DNA from: Alphaproteobacteria bacterium
Lineage (GTDB): Bacteria; Pseudomonadota; Alphaproteobacteria; Caulobacterales; Hyphomonadaceae
Direction: 5' to 3'
DNA length: 55,258 nt
NCBI GenBank assembly: GCA_016125405.1
Contig: WGLW01000053.1
Coordinates: forward strand, 1-55,258
Within the stretch, counting starts at the first letter, position 1; the number at the start of each line of letters is the position of its first letter. A program made the position numbers and the translations under genes. Of this stretch, positions 15,273 through 23,621 are shown one piece after another. The notes below the pieces were generated by a model. That model was not told the origin of the DNA, ran no database searches, and saw only the letters and a program-made list of their open reading frames with translations.

Positions 15273-17240
15273 CTAAATCCGCTCTTTCGCCGCCTTCACG
15301 ACCGCATCGGCGGTGATGTGGAAGTGCTGGAACAGCGTCTTCGCCGGGGCCGAGGCGCCAAAGCCGGTCATGCCGACAAAGCCCCCCTCCGGCCCGATCC
15401 AGCGGTCCCAGCCGGACCGCACGCCGGCCTCCACCGCCACGCGGGGAAGGTTGTGGCCCAGCACTTCGTGCTGATAGCCGGTCCCCTGGGCCTCGAAGAG
15501 TTCGAAGGAGGGCAGGGAGACGACCCGCGCGCCGATGCCTTCGGCTTCCAGCTTCGCCTGCGCGGCGAGCGCCACCTCGACCTCCGATCCCGTGGCGATC
15601 AGCACCACCTTTTCGGGCTTCGAGGCGGGCGAGAGCACATAGCCGCCCTTTTCCACCATGTTGTCGCGCGGATGGTGCTTGCGCGCCGGCGCCACGTTCT
15701 GCCGCGTCAGCGCCAGCAGCGATGGCCCCGTTGTCCGCGCCAGCGCCACCTCCCAGGCCTCGGCGGTCTCGACGCCGTCGGCCGGCCGCAGCACCAGAAG
15801 ATTGGGGATCGCGCGCAGGCTCGCGACATGCTCGACCGGCTGGTGCGTGGGTCCGTCTTCGCCGACGCCGATGGAATCATGCGTCATCACGTGGACGACG
15901 CGGATGCCCATCAGCGCGCCGAGCCGGATCGCGGGCCGCGAATAATCCGAGAAGACCAGGAAGGTGCCGGAATAGGGGATGACGCCGCCATGCAGCGCCA
16001 TGCCGTTCATCGCCGCCGCCATCGCATGCTCGCGCACGCCGTAGTGGATGTAGCGGCCGCTGTAGTTCTCCGGCGTCAGCGCGTGGGTGGCGCCGGTGCG
16101 GGTGTTGTTGGATCCGGTAAGGTCCGCCGATCCGCCGATCATTTCCGGGATAAGCGGCGTCAGCACCTCAAGCGCCGCGCCCGACCATTTTCGCGTGGCG
16201 TCGGACTTGGCGGCGTCGACCGTCTTGCGCTTGTGGGCGTCCATCGCCTCGTTGACGCCATGCGGCAGCTTGCCGGCCATGATGTCGAGGAAAGCCGAGT
16301 GGTTTTCCGAGGCGGCGTAGCGTTTCTTCCAGTCGGCATGCGCCTTGGCGCCGCGCGCGCCGATCTCGCGCCACCGACCGAGGATGTCCGCCGGAACTTC
16401 GAAGGGCGCGTGCGGCCAGCCGATCGCCTTGCGGATGCCGGCGATCTCGTCCGCGCCATAGGGCCCGCCATGGGCAGGACCGGTTCCGGCCAGCGTCGGC
16501 GCGCCAAAGCCGATGATGGTCTTGCAGGCGATCATGGTCGGCTTGTCGCTCGATTGCGCGCTCAGCAGAGCGCCCCGGATCGCATCCGGATTGTGCCCGT
16601 CCACCGCCAGCGTGTTCCATCCGGCCGAACGGAAACGGCGTCCCTGGTCGGTGTCGTCGGCCACGGTGATCGAGCCGTCGATGGTGACATTGTTGTCGTC
16701 GAAGAGAACGATCAGCTTGTTGAGCTTGAGGTGTCCGGCCAGCGTGATCGCTTCCTGGCTGATGCCTTCCATCAGGCATCCGTCGCCGGCGATCACGTAG
16801 GTGCGGTGATCCACCAGTTCGTCGCCGAAGCGCGCATTGAGGTGCCGCTCGGCAATCGCCATGCCCACCGCGTTGGCGAGACCCTGACCCAGCGGACCTG
16901 TCGTGGTCTCGACGCCCGGCGTATGGCCGTATTCCGGGTGTCCCGGCGTTTTCGATCCGAGCTGCCGGAAATTCCGGATCTCCTCGATCGTCATCCCCGG
17001 ATAGCCGGTCAGGTGCAGCAGCGAGTAGAGTAGCATCGAGCCGTGCCCCGCCGAAAGCACGAACCGGTCCCGGTCCGGCCATTGCGGGTCCGCGGCGTCG
17101 AATTTCAGGAATTCGGAAAACAGCACCGTCGCCGCGTCCGCCATCCCCAGCGGCAGGCCGACATGCCCGCTCTTGGCCTTTTCCACGGCGTCCATCGAGA
17201 GGGCGCGGATGGCGTTGGCGAGAGGCGAGGGCTTCGTCAT
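15273..17240 (-). CDS. tkt: Transketolase
   Basis: A 655-residue thiamine diphosphate enzyme moving two-carbon units between sugar phosphates in the pentose phosphate and Calvin cycles. The N-terminal domain has SGHVGLPLGMADAA and the cofactor motif beginning GDGCLMEG and ending with Asn-Asn some 25 residues on. The pyrimidine domain has GVREHAMAAAMNG with its catalytic Glu, and HDSIGVGEDGPTHQPVEH. Length is normal. It heads the minus-strand series with gap, 167 bases upstream of it. Confidence 0.96.
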   Translation of the reverse strand: MTKPSPLANAIRALSMDAVEKAKSGHVGLPLGMADAATVLFSEFLKFDAADPQWPDRDRFVLSAGHGSMLLYSLLHLTGYPGMTIEEIRNFRQLGSKTPGHPEYGHTPGVETTTGPLGQGLANAVGMAIAERHLNARFGDELVDHRTYVIAGDGCLMEGISQEAITLAGHLKLNKLIVLFDDNNVTIDGSITVADDTDQGRRFRSAGWNTLAVDGHNPDAIRGALLSAQSSDKPTMIACKTIIGFGAPTLAGTGPAHGGPYGADEIAGIRKAIGWPHAPFEVPADILGRWREIGARGAKAHADWKKRYAASENHSAFLDIMAGKLPHGVNEAMDAHKRKTVDAAKSDATRKWSGAALEVLTPLIPEMIGGSADLTGSNNTRTGATHALTPENYSGRYIHYGVREHAMAAAMNGMALHGGVIPYSGTFLVFSDYSRPAIRLGALMGIRVVHVMTHDSIGVGEDGPTHQPVEHVASLRAIPNLLVLRPADGVETAEAWEVALARTTGPSLLALTRQNVAPARKHHPRDNMVEKGGYVLSPASKPEKVVLIATGSEVEVALAAQAKLEAEGIGARVVSLPSFELFEAQGTGYQHEVLGHNLPRVAVEAGVRSGWDRWIGPEGGFVGMTGFGASAPAKTLFQHFHITADAVVKAAKERI

Positions 17241-17364
17241 GGCGGAGGTCCCGAGGCGGCGTTGCCGGGACGGTTAGCCCGTTTGGGCCCCTCAGCAAAG
17301 GTGTTTCGGGCGCGCTCCGGGGCCGCATTGGCGCATTGCGCGGGGGGCTGCCACGATACATCCT

Positions 17365-17718
17365 GTGAGCAAGATGACCGAGCAGCCCGAAGACCCCGTC
17401 CCGGACGTCGCGACCGGCCCCAGAGTGCCGCCGGACGGGATCGGCGACTCTCCTGATCTGCTGGACGCTGCGGCCCAGCGCCTGGTCGCAGCCGTCGAGA
17501 CGCTGGAGGCCCGGCTTGACGGGCTCTTCGAACGGCTTGAGGCTCAGCGGCCTTACGAGCGCGAGGCGCACGCCCTGAGGATGGACCGGGCCCGGCTCGC
17601 TGGCGATCTCGATGCCGCCCGCTCGCGCGAGCGGGAACTTCAGAAGCTGGCGGACGAGGCGTCAGAGGCGCTGGGCGCCGCGATCAGCGAAGTCCGCGAG
17701 GCGCTCGGCAAGGTGTGA
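17365..17718 (+). CDS. DUF4164-like coiled-coil protein
   Basis: A 117-residue protein starting at GTG 17365 (an ATG nine bases on is an alternative). The first 35 residues are Pro/Asp-rich. The remainder is a continuous helix with heptad character (LVAAVETLEARLDGLFERLE, then RARLAGDLDAARSRERELQK), matching the small alphaproteobacterial DUF4164 coiled-coil proteins that commonly precede zapA. The gene is 48 bases upstream of zapA on the same strand, suggesting a joint role in division, perhaps at the FtsZ ring. That role is inferred from position. Confidence 0.75.
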   Translation: MSKMTEQPEDPVPDVATGPRVPPDGIGDSPDLLDAAAQRLVAAVETLEARLDGLFERLEAQRPYEREAHALRMDRARLAGDLDAARSRERELQKLADEASEALGAAISEVREALGKV

Positions 17719-17766
17719 CGATGACGGGGGAGGGGGCGATGCAGGCGCGGATTCCGGAGCGGCGTC

Positions 17767-18093
17767 ATGGCCAGGGCTGAACTTCTGATTGGCGGAAAAC
17801 GCTACGCGCTCAGTTGCGCGGAAGGGCAGGAGCCGCGCCTTGAGGAACTGGGCGCGCGGTTCGACGCCCGCGTCGCTGAACTCGCAGAGGCGCTGGGCGA
17901 CATCGGGCCGGAGCGCCTGTTCCTCGCCGCCGGCCTGTCCCTGATCGACGAATTGGATGCGCAGGGCGTCGCCACCGGAACCAAGGCGCTGGACGATCGC
18001 ATCGCCGGTCTCGAACGCCGGGCCGCCACCGCGCTTAGCGAGGCCGCCGCCCGCATCGAAGCCCTCGGCCGCCGCGTCGACGAGGCCAGCTAG
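17767..18093 (+). CDS. zapA: Cell division protein ZapA
   Basis: A 108-residue FtsZ-ring stabiliser. The N-terminal globular part (ELLIGGKRYALSCAEGQEPR) and the central helix (LEELGARFDARVAELAEALG, LFLAAGLSLIDEL) match the family, and the last 40 residues are a coiled coil for dimer and tetramer formation. It is preceded by the DUF4164 gene. The 3' end overlaps the convergent flavoprotein gene by four bases, leaving no room for the 6S RNA gene that follows zapA in many bacteria. Confidence 0.88.
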   Translation: MARAELLIGGKRYALSCAEGQEPRLEELGARFDARVAELAEALGDIGPERLFLAAGLSLIDELDAQGVATGTKALDDRIAGLERRAATALSEAAARIEALGRRVDEAS

Positions 18094-19271
18094 GCAGCCT
18101 GTCCCGCCGCCCAACCCGACGACCAGGCCCACTGGAAATTGTATCCGCCCAGCCAGCCGGTGACGTCGACGCACTCGCCGATGAAATAAAGGCCAGGCGC
18201 TTGCTTGGCTTCCATGGTTTGCGACGACAGGCCCTCGGTATCAACGCCGCCGGCGGTGACTTCCGCCGTGCGCCAGCCCTCGGTTCCGTCCGGCGTCACC
18301 CGCCAGGCGTTCACCGCTGCCGCAACCTCTTTCAGCTTGACGTCCGAAAGATCCGCCAGCCGCGCCTCGCCGTGGGTCTGATGCACGATCTGTCCCGCCA
18401 GCCGCTTTGGCAAGAGATGCGACAGGGCGACGCCAAGCGTCAGTTTGGGCCGCGCCGTTCGCTCTGCGCGCAGCGCTTCGTAGGCGTCGCGGCCATGCGC
18501 CAGATCGATCAGCAAATCGTCTCCCTCGCTCCAGTAGGATGAGGCCTGCAGCGCCGCCGGACCCGACAGTCCGCGATGCGTGAACAGGAGACCCTCGACG
18601 AAGCGCGCGCCGCCGCACGCGACCGAAGCCTGAACAGATACGCCCGACAGGTCGGCGATGGGCGCGAGCTTTGGCCCGTCGAACGTGAAGGGCACGAGGG
18701 CAGGGCGCGGCGTCACGACCTCAAGGCCGAATGCGCGCGCGACGTCGTAGGCGTAGCCGCTGGCGCCCATCTTCGGAATCGATTTCCCGCCGGTTGCGAT
18801 CACCAGCGACGCGCAGCGAATGACGCCTCCGGATGTTTCGACCCGGAAGCCCTCCGCCTCACGCTCGATGGGTCCTGGCTCAACGCCGAGCCGGAGTTCG
18901 CCGCCCGCATTTCGCAGGTCATCCAGCAGCAAGGCGATGATCTGCTTCGCCGAACCATCGCAGAACAGCTGCCCGAGGGTCTTCTCATGAAAGGCGATGT
19001 TGCGGGCGCTGACGCGCGCAATGAAATCGTGCTGGCTGAATCGTTTGAGCGCGGAAATGGGAAAGCGCGGATTGTTCGACAGGAAGGCGTCAGGCGTCGT
19101 GTTGAGGTTGGTGAAATTGCACCGTCCTCCGCCCGATATCCGGATCTTCTCTCCGGGCGCGTCATTATGGTCGATGACGCAGACCTTCCGCCCGCGCCGC
19201 CCGGCTTCCGCTGCGCACATCAGCCCCGCCGCGCCGGCGCCGATGACAAGTACGTCAGTCGTCGTGGTCAT
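18090..19271 (-). CDS. HI0933/YhiN-family FAD-dependent oxidoreductase
   Basis: A 393-residue flavoprotein. FAD binding is shown by DVLVIGAGAAGLMCAAEAGR at residues 6-25, the family hallmark GEKIRISGGGRCNFTN near residue 45, LVIATGGKSIPKMGASGYAY near residue 155, and the C-terminal GLYFIGECVDVTGWLGGYNF and WAWSSGWAAG. The reaction is unknown for most members; some are linked to rRNA or tRNA modification. The start at 19271 (MTTTTDVLV) is the family start. The longer upstream frame is ignored. It is convergent with zapA. Confidence 0.88.
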   Translation of the reverse strand: MTTTTDVLVIGAGAAGLMCAAEAGRRGRKVCVIDHNDAPGEKIRISGGGRCNFTNLNTTPDAFLSNNPRFPISALKRFSQHDFIARVSARNIAFHEKTLGQLFCDGSAKQIIALLLDDLRNAGGELRLGVEPGPIEREAEGFRVETSGGVIRCASLVIATGGKSIPKMGASGYAYDVARAFGLEVVTPRPALVPFTFDGPKLAPIADLSGVSVQASVACGGARFVEGLLFTHRGLSGPAALQASSYWSEGDDLLIDLAHGRDAYEALRAERTARPKLTLGVALSHLLPKRLAGQIVHQTHGEARLADLSDVKLKEVAAAVNAWRVTPDGTEGWRTAEVTAGGVDTEGLSSQTMEAKQAPGLYFIGECVDVTGWLGGYNFQWAWSSGWAAGQAA

Positions 19272-19456
19272 GGGCGCAACGAAGCAAAAGGTCGCCGGCC
19301 ATGCACGTTCATTCTTCCCATGAAACCGCCCGCAGCGGCGCGTTGAATTAAACGCGCGTTCTCGATGATTGAAGTCCGAGTGCGAAATGCGGTTGCATCC
19401 GACTCGACAGCGTTCTTGATTATTCATTATGTGCGCATGAAAAGAGGCCAGCCGCC

Positions 19457-20077
19457 ATGCTTCTCGATGCACATCGCGACGTTCCACCGCCGGACCAGCC
19501 GACAAAGCTGTTCGTTGCTCTTCGTCCGCCCCGGCAAGTCGCGGAGCAGCTTTATTCAACCGCGCGACAGCTTTGCTCGGATGTCCGCATGGCCGGCCGC
19601 CAGCGGCCAATCCCGATCCTGCACATGACGGTGTTTCCGATCGGCGGAGGCCTGGGTCGCGCTCCACGCATGTTGCTCGAGGGAATTGATAAAGCGGTCA
19701 GCAGTGTGCGGTTTCCCGGTATCGACATCGTGCTCGATCAGGCCCGTAGTTTCGAAACCAGACAGGACAGCGTCCCATTTGTTCTGGAAGGCGGGGAGCT
19801 GACAGATATCTGCGCGCTTGGCCTGGCTACGCGCGACGCGTTGCGCGTCAAGGGATACAGTATCCCCGCCCGCGTCGGCTATGCGCCGCACTTGACGGTC
19901 GCTTATTCGCGTCGCCGCTCGCCGCGCATAACGTTTGAGCCCTTCGGGTGGAAAGCGCGCGATTTCCAGCTCATCGAGAGCTGGGTCGACCAAACAAAGT
20001 ACGTCCAGTTGGCGGAATGGTCGCTTTGGGGCGACCCCGACGAAATCGAGACGACAGCGAACGATGGCGCCGACTGA
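19457..20077 (+). CDS. thpR: 2'-5' RNA ligase / cyclic phosphodiesterase family (ThpR-like)
   Basis: A 206-residue 2H phosphoesterase. Both signature His-x-Thr motifs are present: LHMTVFP near residue 57 and PHLTVAY near residue 144. The N-terminal KLFVALRPPRQVAEQLYSTA is also typical. Such enzymes hydrolyse cyclic or 2'-5' RNA phosphodiesters; the physiological substrate is unknown. The ATG at 19457 follows AAAGAGG. It is followed by an FNR-like box and a cytochrome c'-like gene. Confidence 0.85.
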   Translation: MLLDAHRDVPPPDQPTKLFVALRPPRQVAEQLYSTARQLCSDVRMAGRQRPIPILHMTVFPIGGGLGRAPRMLLEGIDKAVSSVRFPGIDIVLDQARSFETRQDSVPFVLEGGELTDICALGLATRDALRVKGYSIPARVGYAPHLTVAYSRRRSPRITFEPFGWKARDFQLIESWVDQTKYVQLAEWSLWGDPDEIETTANDGAD

Positions 20078-20103
20078 TTTCCACGGCCAAAATCACAGTC
20101 GAC

Positions 20104-20117
20104 TTGATCTCGATCAC
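20104..20117. promoter_or_regulatory. FNR/FixK-like box, 9 of 10 defined positions
   Basis: TTGATCTCGATCAC differs from the consensus only in the last base. Its centre is 66 bases upstream of the cytochrome c'-like start at 20177, the same distance as for paralogue 1. Confidence 0.5.
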
Positions 20118-20176
20118 CCTGGCTTCGCTGGAAAGCGCCAGTTTGCCCGCAGCCGTCGAACAGGGATTGCTGCGCC

Positions 20177-20698
20177 ATGTCGATATCCGGCACTTTTCGC
20201 CAGATGTGCGCCGTCGCGCTGACCGCCCTGTTGTGCGGAGGTAACGTCGCTGGCGCTGCGCCGCCGATCCATTCGCAAAGCGGCTCCGGCGAAACGGCGA
20301 GCCAGCCTGCTTCGCCGCTGAAGTTGCGGCTGCCCATTCTGGCGGTCATGACTGGCGTGATCAATCGCGCCTCTTATCCGATCTTCGAGGCGGCGACCTC
20401 TGGCAGAGACCTGCACGACGACGAGTGGCTGGGCATCGGGCAGAACGCAATTGATCTCGTGGGCGCCGCGAGCCTGATCACGCTTCCGGGAACCGGTCAG
20501 GCTGACGCTGCGTGGGTTGCTGACCCGAACTGGCTGAAGTTGTCTGCGGACATGCAGACCGCGAGCATCGCGGTCGGATTGGCCGCCGCGAACAAGGACA
20601 GGGCCGCCATGACAGAATCTGCGTCTCGTCTCGCCCAGTCCTGTCAGTCCTGTCACATCCAGTTCAGCGCCCGCCTGCTGACCGCGCCGCCAAACTGA
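20177..20698 (+). CDS. Cytochrome c'-like protein, paralogue 2
   Basis: A 173-residue secreted heme protein. It has an N-terminal signal (about residues 8-27, cleavage after GNVAGA), a linker, a helical domain and the heme motif CQSCHIQF at residues 156-163. The block SLITLPGTGQADAAWVADP at residues 99-117 aligns with the same block in the proteins at 11084 and 51635, so all three are paralogues. AGGGA precedes the ATG and an FNR-like box lies upstream, suggesting induction at low oxygen. Family members bind NO, CO or serve as electron carriers; which applies is not evident. Confidence 0.85.
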   Translation: MSISGTFRQMCAVALTALLCGGNVAGAAPPIHSQSGSGETASQPASPLKLRLPILAVMTGVINRASYPIFEAATSGRDLHDDEWLGIGQNAIDLVGAASLITLPGTGQADAAWVADPNWLKLSADMQTASIAVGLAAANKDRAAMTESASRLAQSCQSCHIQFSARLLTAPPN

Positions 20699-20711
20699 TG
20701 CGACAGCATAG

Positions 20712-20930
20712 CTTGATGGCGATTCCGGGTTTGGTCCTGCCGGCGCCGGCCCGGTAACGAAGACCGCCGCGCCGGGTTTTGTGGCCGTGGCGAACCGGCA
20801 AGACAGGATCGAGGCAAAGATCGGGACATGGCTGCGTTCGTCCCATCCCGCGACGCCTGGCAATTATTTCGGCGATGAGACGGTAAGCGATCTTGCCGCC
20901 TGCTTCATGTATTTGCGTTCGGCGAAGTAA
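20712..20930 (+). pseudogene. Small cytochrome c remnant lacking its heme site
   Basis: This frame has no start codon and reads ... TAAPGFVAVANRQDRIEAK, then TWLRSSHPATPGNYFGDETV, then SDLAACFMYLRSAK and a stop. It aligns end to end with the C-terminal half of the intact cytochrome at 35494 (NAPSFQSVANMPGM, WLHTSHPTMPQLIVDPYRID, DLAAYMATLKSDR). The 5' part that should carry the signal peptide and CxxCH is missing, and an in-frame stop lies at 20709. The methionine ligand position of the intact protein (TMPQ) is TPGN here, so the heme site is lost on both sides. It follows the cytochrome c'-like gene by 13 bases. Confidence 0.6.
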
Positions 20931-21077
20931 TCCCGTTCGTGACGCTCACGCCACTTGAAATGCTCTCGCTCTAGGCCGGGCATTCGCGCGAATGCGCAAG
21001 GAGCAAGGCGCTCAGAATGCACATCGGATGTCTTGCCCGTTCGGTGAGCGGAGGTATGTTCGAGTCTTCTAAATTAG

Positions 21078-21443
21078 ATGTTTGCAGAGATGCCGCGCGT
21101 GAACAAACTCGCAAAGAAGCCGTCGGGCCCGGCGAAAACGCGGTTGAACGCTGTTGCGGCGCTCGAGCCACGCGCGGCCGAGGCCGCAAGAATGCTCAAG
21201 CTGCTGGCGAATGATCAGCGCCTGACTGTTCTCTGCAGGTTGAGCAGCGGCGAGATGTCCGTCACGGAGCTGGGGAAGCATATCAGCCTCACTCAATCCG
21301 CTCTGTCCCAGCATCTCGCAAAGCTGAGGGCTGAAGGCCTCGTGGCGACGCGGCGGGAAGCGCAGACAATCTACTACCGGCTGAACGATCCCGTCGCCGA
21401 GCGCCTCATCGGCGTTCTTTGCGATCTTTACGGCGGTCACTGA
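21078..21443 (+). CDS. ArsR-family repressor, SqrR/BigR-like
   Basis: A 121-residue winged-helix protein. The DNA-binding part has LTQSALSQHLAKLRAEGLVA and the wing RREAQTIYYRL, which together with MLKLLANDQRLTVLCRLSSG and GEMSVTEL is the pattern of persulfide sensors SqrR, BigR and YgaV. Those use two cysteines 66 residues apart. Here the cysteines are C53 and C115, 62 apart, so the second is one helical turn earlier than expected. The neighbours (sqr, thioredoxin, rhodanese) support sulfane-sulfur sensing. ATG at 21078 or at 21090 is possible. It converges on the sqr operon. Confidence 0.8.
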   Translation: MFAEMPRVNKLAKKPSGPAKTRLNAVAALEPRAAEAARMLKLLANDQRLTVLCRLSSGEMSVTELGKHISLTQSALSQHLAKLRAEGLVATRREAQTIYYRLNDPVAERLIGVLCDLYGGH

Positions 21444-21462
21444 CCCGTCGGCTGTCTGCCGG

Positions 21463-21666
21463 TCACTTGAACGCGACGCCTGGTTTGACGCCGAGCCGGC
21501 GAAAGACGATTGCGGCCGGGCACCAGCCGGTGAACGAGGCCTGGATCATGTTCAGTCCGGCAAAGGCCGACAGCAGGAGCCACAGCGGACTGACCGTGGC
21601 GGCCAAAGCCAATCCGAGGAGGACGACGAACCCTGCAAAGGCAAGAACCGCTCTATCCAACGTCAT
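21463..21666 (-). CDS. DUF2892 membrane protein (YgaP-type)
   Basis: A 67-residue protein with two membrane segments (about residues 7-25 and 26-45, AVLAFAGFVVLLGLALAATV and PLWLLLSAFAGLNMIQASF) followed by the family motif FTGWCPAA. DUF2892 forms the membrane anchor of the rhodanese YgaP and occurs alone in many sulfide-oxidation loci. The start overlaps the trxC stop by one base (TAATG), so translation is coupled. It is last in the operon sqr-trxC-DUF2892 and convergent with the ArsR gene. Confidence 0.85.
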   Translation of the reverse strand: MTLDRAVLAFAGFVVLLGLALAATVSPLWLLLSAFAGLNMIQASFTGWCPAAIVFRRLGVKPGVAFK

Positions 21667-22130
21667 TAGGCTACTCCTCTTCGTGCAGCAGCGGCGCTCG
21701 CCTCAACCACTCGGTTCCGGACCCATTCTGAAAGGGCCGCAGCGGGCATGGCGCCGCCCGTGCGCGCAATCTCTCGGCCGTTCTCAAAAAGGATCAGCGC
21801 CGGAATCCCCGCGACTTTCAGGCTTGCCGGCGCTGCGTTTGTGTCGGCGTTGATCTTGAGCAGCCGCGCCTCGCCGGCAAGCTGACCCGCAGCGGCCTCG
21901 AATTGCGGCGCCATGGCCCGGCACGGCCCACACCAGGGCGCCCAGATATCGACGAGAACCGGACCCTTGGTTCGTTCGAGATGCAGGTTGAAGGCTGCAT
22001 CGTCGACCTCGACAGGTTTTGCCAGCGCAAGCGCGGCGCCGCACTTGCCGCATTTCGCGGCTTCGGGCGGGCGACCGGGAGCGATGCGGTTTGCAGCGCC
22101 GCAGGAAGGGCAGGCGGCCTGGGTGATCAT
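21666..22130 (-). CDS. trxC: Thioredoxin 2 (TrxC-type)
   Basis: A 154-residue thioredoxin with an N-terminal zinc ribbon (CPSC at residues 7-10 and CGKC near residues 27-30) as in TrxC, then a thioredoxin fold with the redox motif WAPWCGPC near residues 63-70 and the cis-proline loop VAGIPALILF. The C-terminus has an Ala/Arg-rich tail. It starts one base after the sqr stop. In this operon the likely task is reduction of protein persulfides or delivery of electrons to sulfane sulfur; that task is inferred from context. Confidence 0.9.
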   Translation of the reverse strand: MITQAACPSCGAANRIAPGRPPEAAKCGKCGAALALAKPVEVDDAAFNLHLERTKGPVLVDIWAPWCGPCRAMAPQFEAAAGQLAGEARLLKINADTNAAPASLKVAGIPALILFENGREIARTGGAMPAAALSEWVRNRVVEASAAAARRGVA

Positions 22131-22131
22131 G

Positions 22132-23412
22132 CTAGCTCTCTCGCGCTTTCACTTTGTGTATGCCGAGCGTGTCCATCAGGAGCTTCTCGTAAAAGGGCTC
22201 GCTCTCGCCCTTGCGGATCTTGCCGAGGAAATATTTCTCGAATCCGACCTTTGCGAGGTGCACCCACTTGCCCTCTGCCGACCAGTTGACGTTGCGAGGC
22301 GGGATTTGCGGCTGGGCGACGAACGCGACGCCTCCGTCGCCAAAGTCAGCCAGGCAAACGGCGTTCCAGGTCGCCTCGGACGTCGCGGGCTTGCCGTGGA
22401 GCAGGGCGCCGATGTTCTGCGCCGTCGCCGTCACCATGGACTCGATCATGAATCCGGTTTTGGGCACGCCGACCGGAACCGGTGTCTTGCCAGTCGGCGG
22501 AATGGCGACAGCGACTCCTATGCCAAAGACATTGGGGTATTTGGGGTTACGCTGATGCTTGTCGACCAGGACGAAGCCGCGCGGGTTGACCAGCCCCTCT
22601 ATCCCCAGAAGCGCTCCGACGCCGCGGAACGGCGGCAGCATCATGGAATAGGCGAACGGCAAGTCTTGCCGACCCTTCACTGATCCGTCGTCCGCGATCT
22701 CTTCGACATGCATCAGGCCCTTCTCGACGCCAGCGACCCGCGCGTTGGTGATCCACTTGATGTGCCGGTTGCGCAGTTCGCTCTCGAGCAGGCCCTTTGT
22801 GTCGCCAACGCCGTCGAGGCCGAGATGGCCGATGTACGGCTCAGAAGTCACGAATGTCATGGGCACGCGGTCGCGAATTCTGCGCTTGCGCAATTCCGTG
22901 TCGAGAATCATGGCGAATTCGTAGGCCGGTCCGAAGCACGAAGCCCCCTGGACCGCGCCGACGACGATGGGACCTGGCGCCTTGCAGAAGGCTTCAAAAG
23001 CGGCCGCGGCCTTTTCGGCGTGGTCGACATGACAGATCGATTGGGTAAAGCCATCTGGACCCAACCCTGGAATCTCGTCGAACGCCAGGTCCGGGCCGGT
23101 TGCGATAACGAGATAGTCGTAGTCGATCACTTGATCGTCTGCGAGTTCGATCTTGTTACTGGCCGGGTCAAGGCGCTTCGCGCCGGCGGCGGAAAATCCA
23201 ATGCCCTTCCGCTTCATGATGGCAGGTAGCTTGACCTCTATGGCGTCGCGTTTGCGCCAGTCGACGGCGACCCAGGGATTGGACGGCACAAAATGATAGG
23301 TGTCGCCTTTCGACACCAGGGTCAGGCTGTCGCTGGCGCGCAATTGCCGCCTGATTTCATAGGCGGCCATAACGCCGCCCAAGCCGGCTCCCAGAACGAC
23401 AACATGCGCCAT
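22132..23412 (-). CDS. sqr: Sulfide:quinone oxidoreductase
   Basis: A 426-residue flavoprotein that oxidises sulfide to polysulfide or persulfide and reduces quinone at the inner membrane. The FAD motif VVVLGAGLGGVMAAYEIR is at residues 4-21. The three catalytic cysteines are C127 (in SICHVDHA), C159 (in GASCFGPAYEF) and C353 (in NAVCLADFGDGG), the same numbering I recall for the essential cysteines of Rhodobacter capsulatus SQR. The C-terminus has the amphipathic KWVHLAKVGFEKYFLGKI for membrane attachment. It leads sqr-trxC-DUF2892 and diverges from the rhodanese/RND operon. Confidence 0.93.
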   Translation of the reverse strand: MAHVVVLGAGLGGVMAAYEIRRQLRASDSLTLVSKGDTYHFVPSNPWVAVDWRKRDAIEVKLPAIMKRKGIGFSAAGAKRLDPASNKIELADDQVIDYDYLVIATGPDLAFDEIPGLGPDGFTQSICHVDHAEKAAAAFEAFCKAPGPIVVGAVQGASCFGPAYEFAMILDTELRKRRIRDRVPMTFVTSEPYIGHLGLDGVGDTKGLLESELRNRHIKWITNARVAGVEKGLMHVEEIADDGSVKGRQDLPFAYSMMLPPFRGVGALLGIEGLVNPRGFVLVDKHQRNPKYPNVFGIGVAVAIPPTGKTPVPVGVPKTGFMIESMVTATAQNIGALLHGKPATSEATWNAVCLADFGDGGVAFVAQPQIPPRNVNWSAEGKWVHLAKVGFEKYFLGKIRKGESEPFYEKLLMDTLGIHKVKARES

Positions 23413-23441
23413 GCCAAGTCTCCTGCAGGTCTGCTGTTGAC

Positions 23442-23470
23442 TATATATTCGAATAGTCGCATATACGCAA
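23442..23470 (-). promoter_or_regulatory. sqr promoter with overlapping palindromic operator
   Basis: On the minus strand TTGCGT and TATATA are separated by exactly 17 bases, a good sigma-70 arrangement, 30 bases before the sqr start. The perfect palindrome TATTCGAATA (23446-23455) overlaps the spacer and -10. It is the natural candidate operator for the ArsR-type repressor. A weaker similar sequence, TGTTCGAGTC (21057-21066), precedes the arsR gene itself. Confidence 0.55.
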
Positions 23471-23621
23471 GTGTTGCGCGCCGGACTATTTCTGGCGCCC
23501 GGCGGGCAGGTGGAGCGTTTCAGATCCGGCCGGTCGGGTATTGAGCGAGATCAAGGGCGCGGTGCGCAGGCGAAGACATCGTCGGGCCGTAGGGCGGCGA
23601 CTGGCAGCGAGGGTATTGAAG

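Noticed and set aside
15129-17033. 634-residue open frame on the plus strand
   Set aside because: It lies wholly antisense to transketolase, has Arg/His/Gly-rich composition and no recognisable motif; it is a GC-driven shadow.
18094-18200. 6S RNA gene downstream of zapA
   Set aside because: The convergent flavoprotein coding sequence overlaps the zapA stop, leaving no intergenic space.
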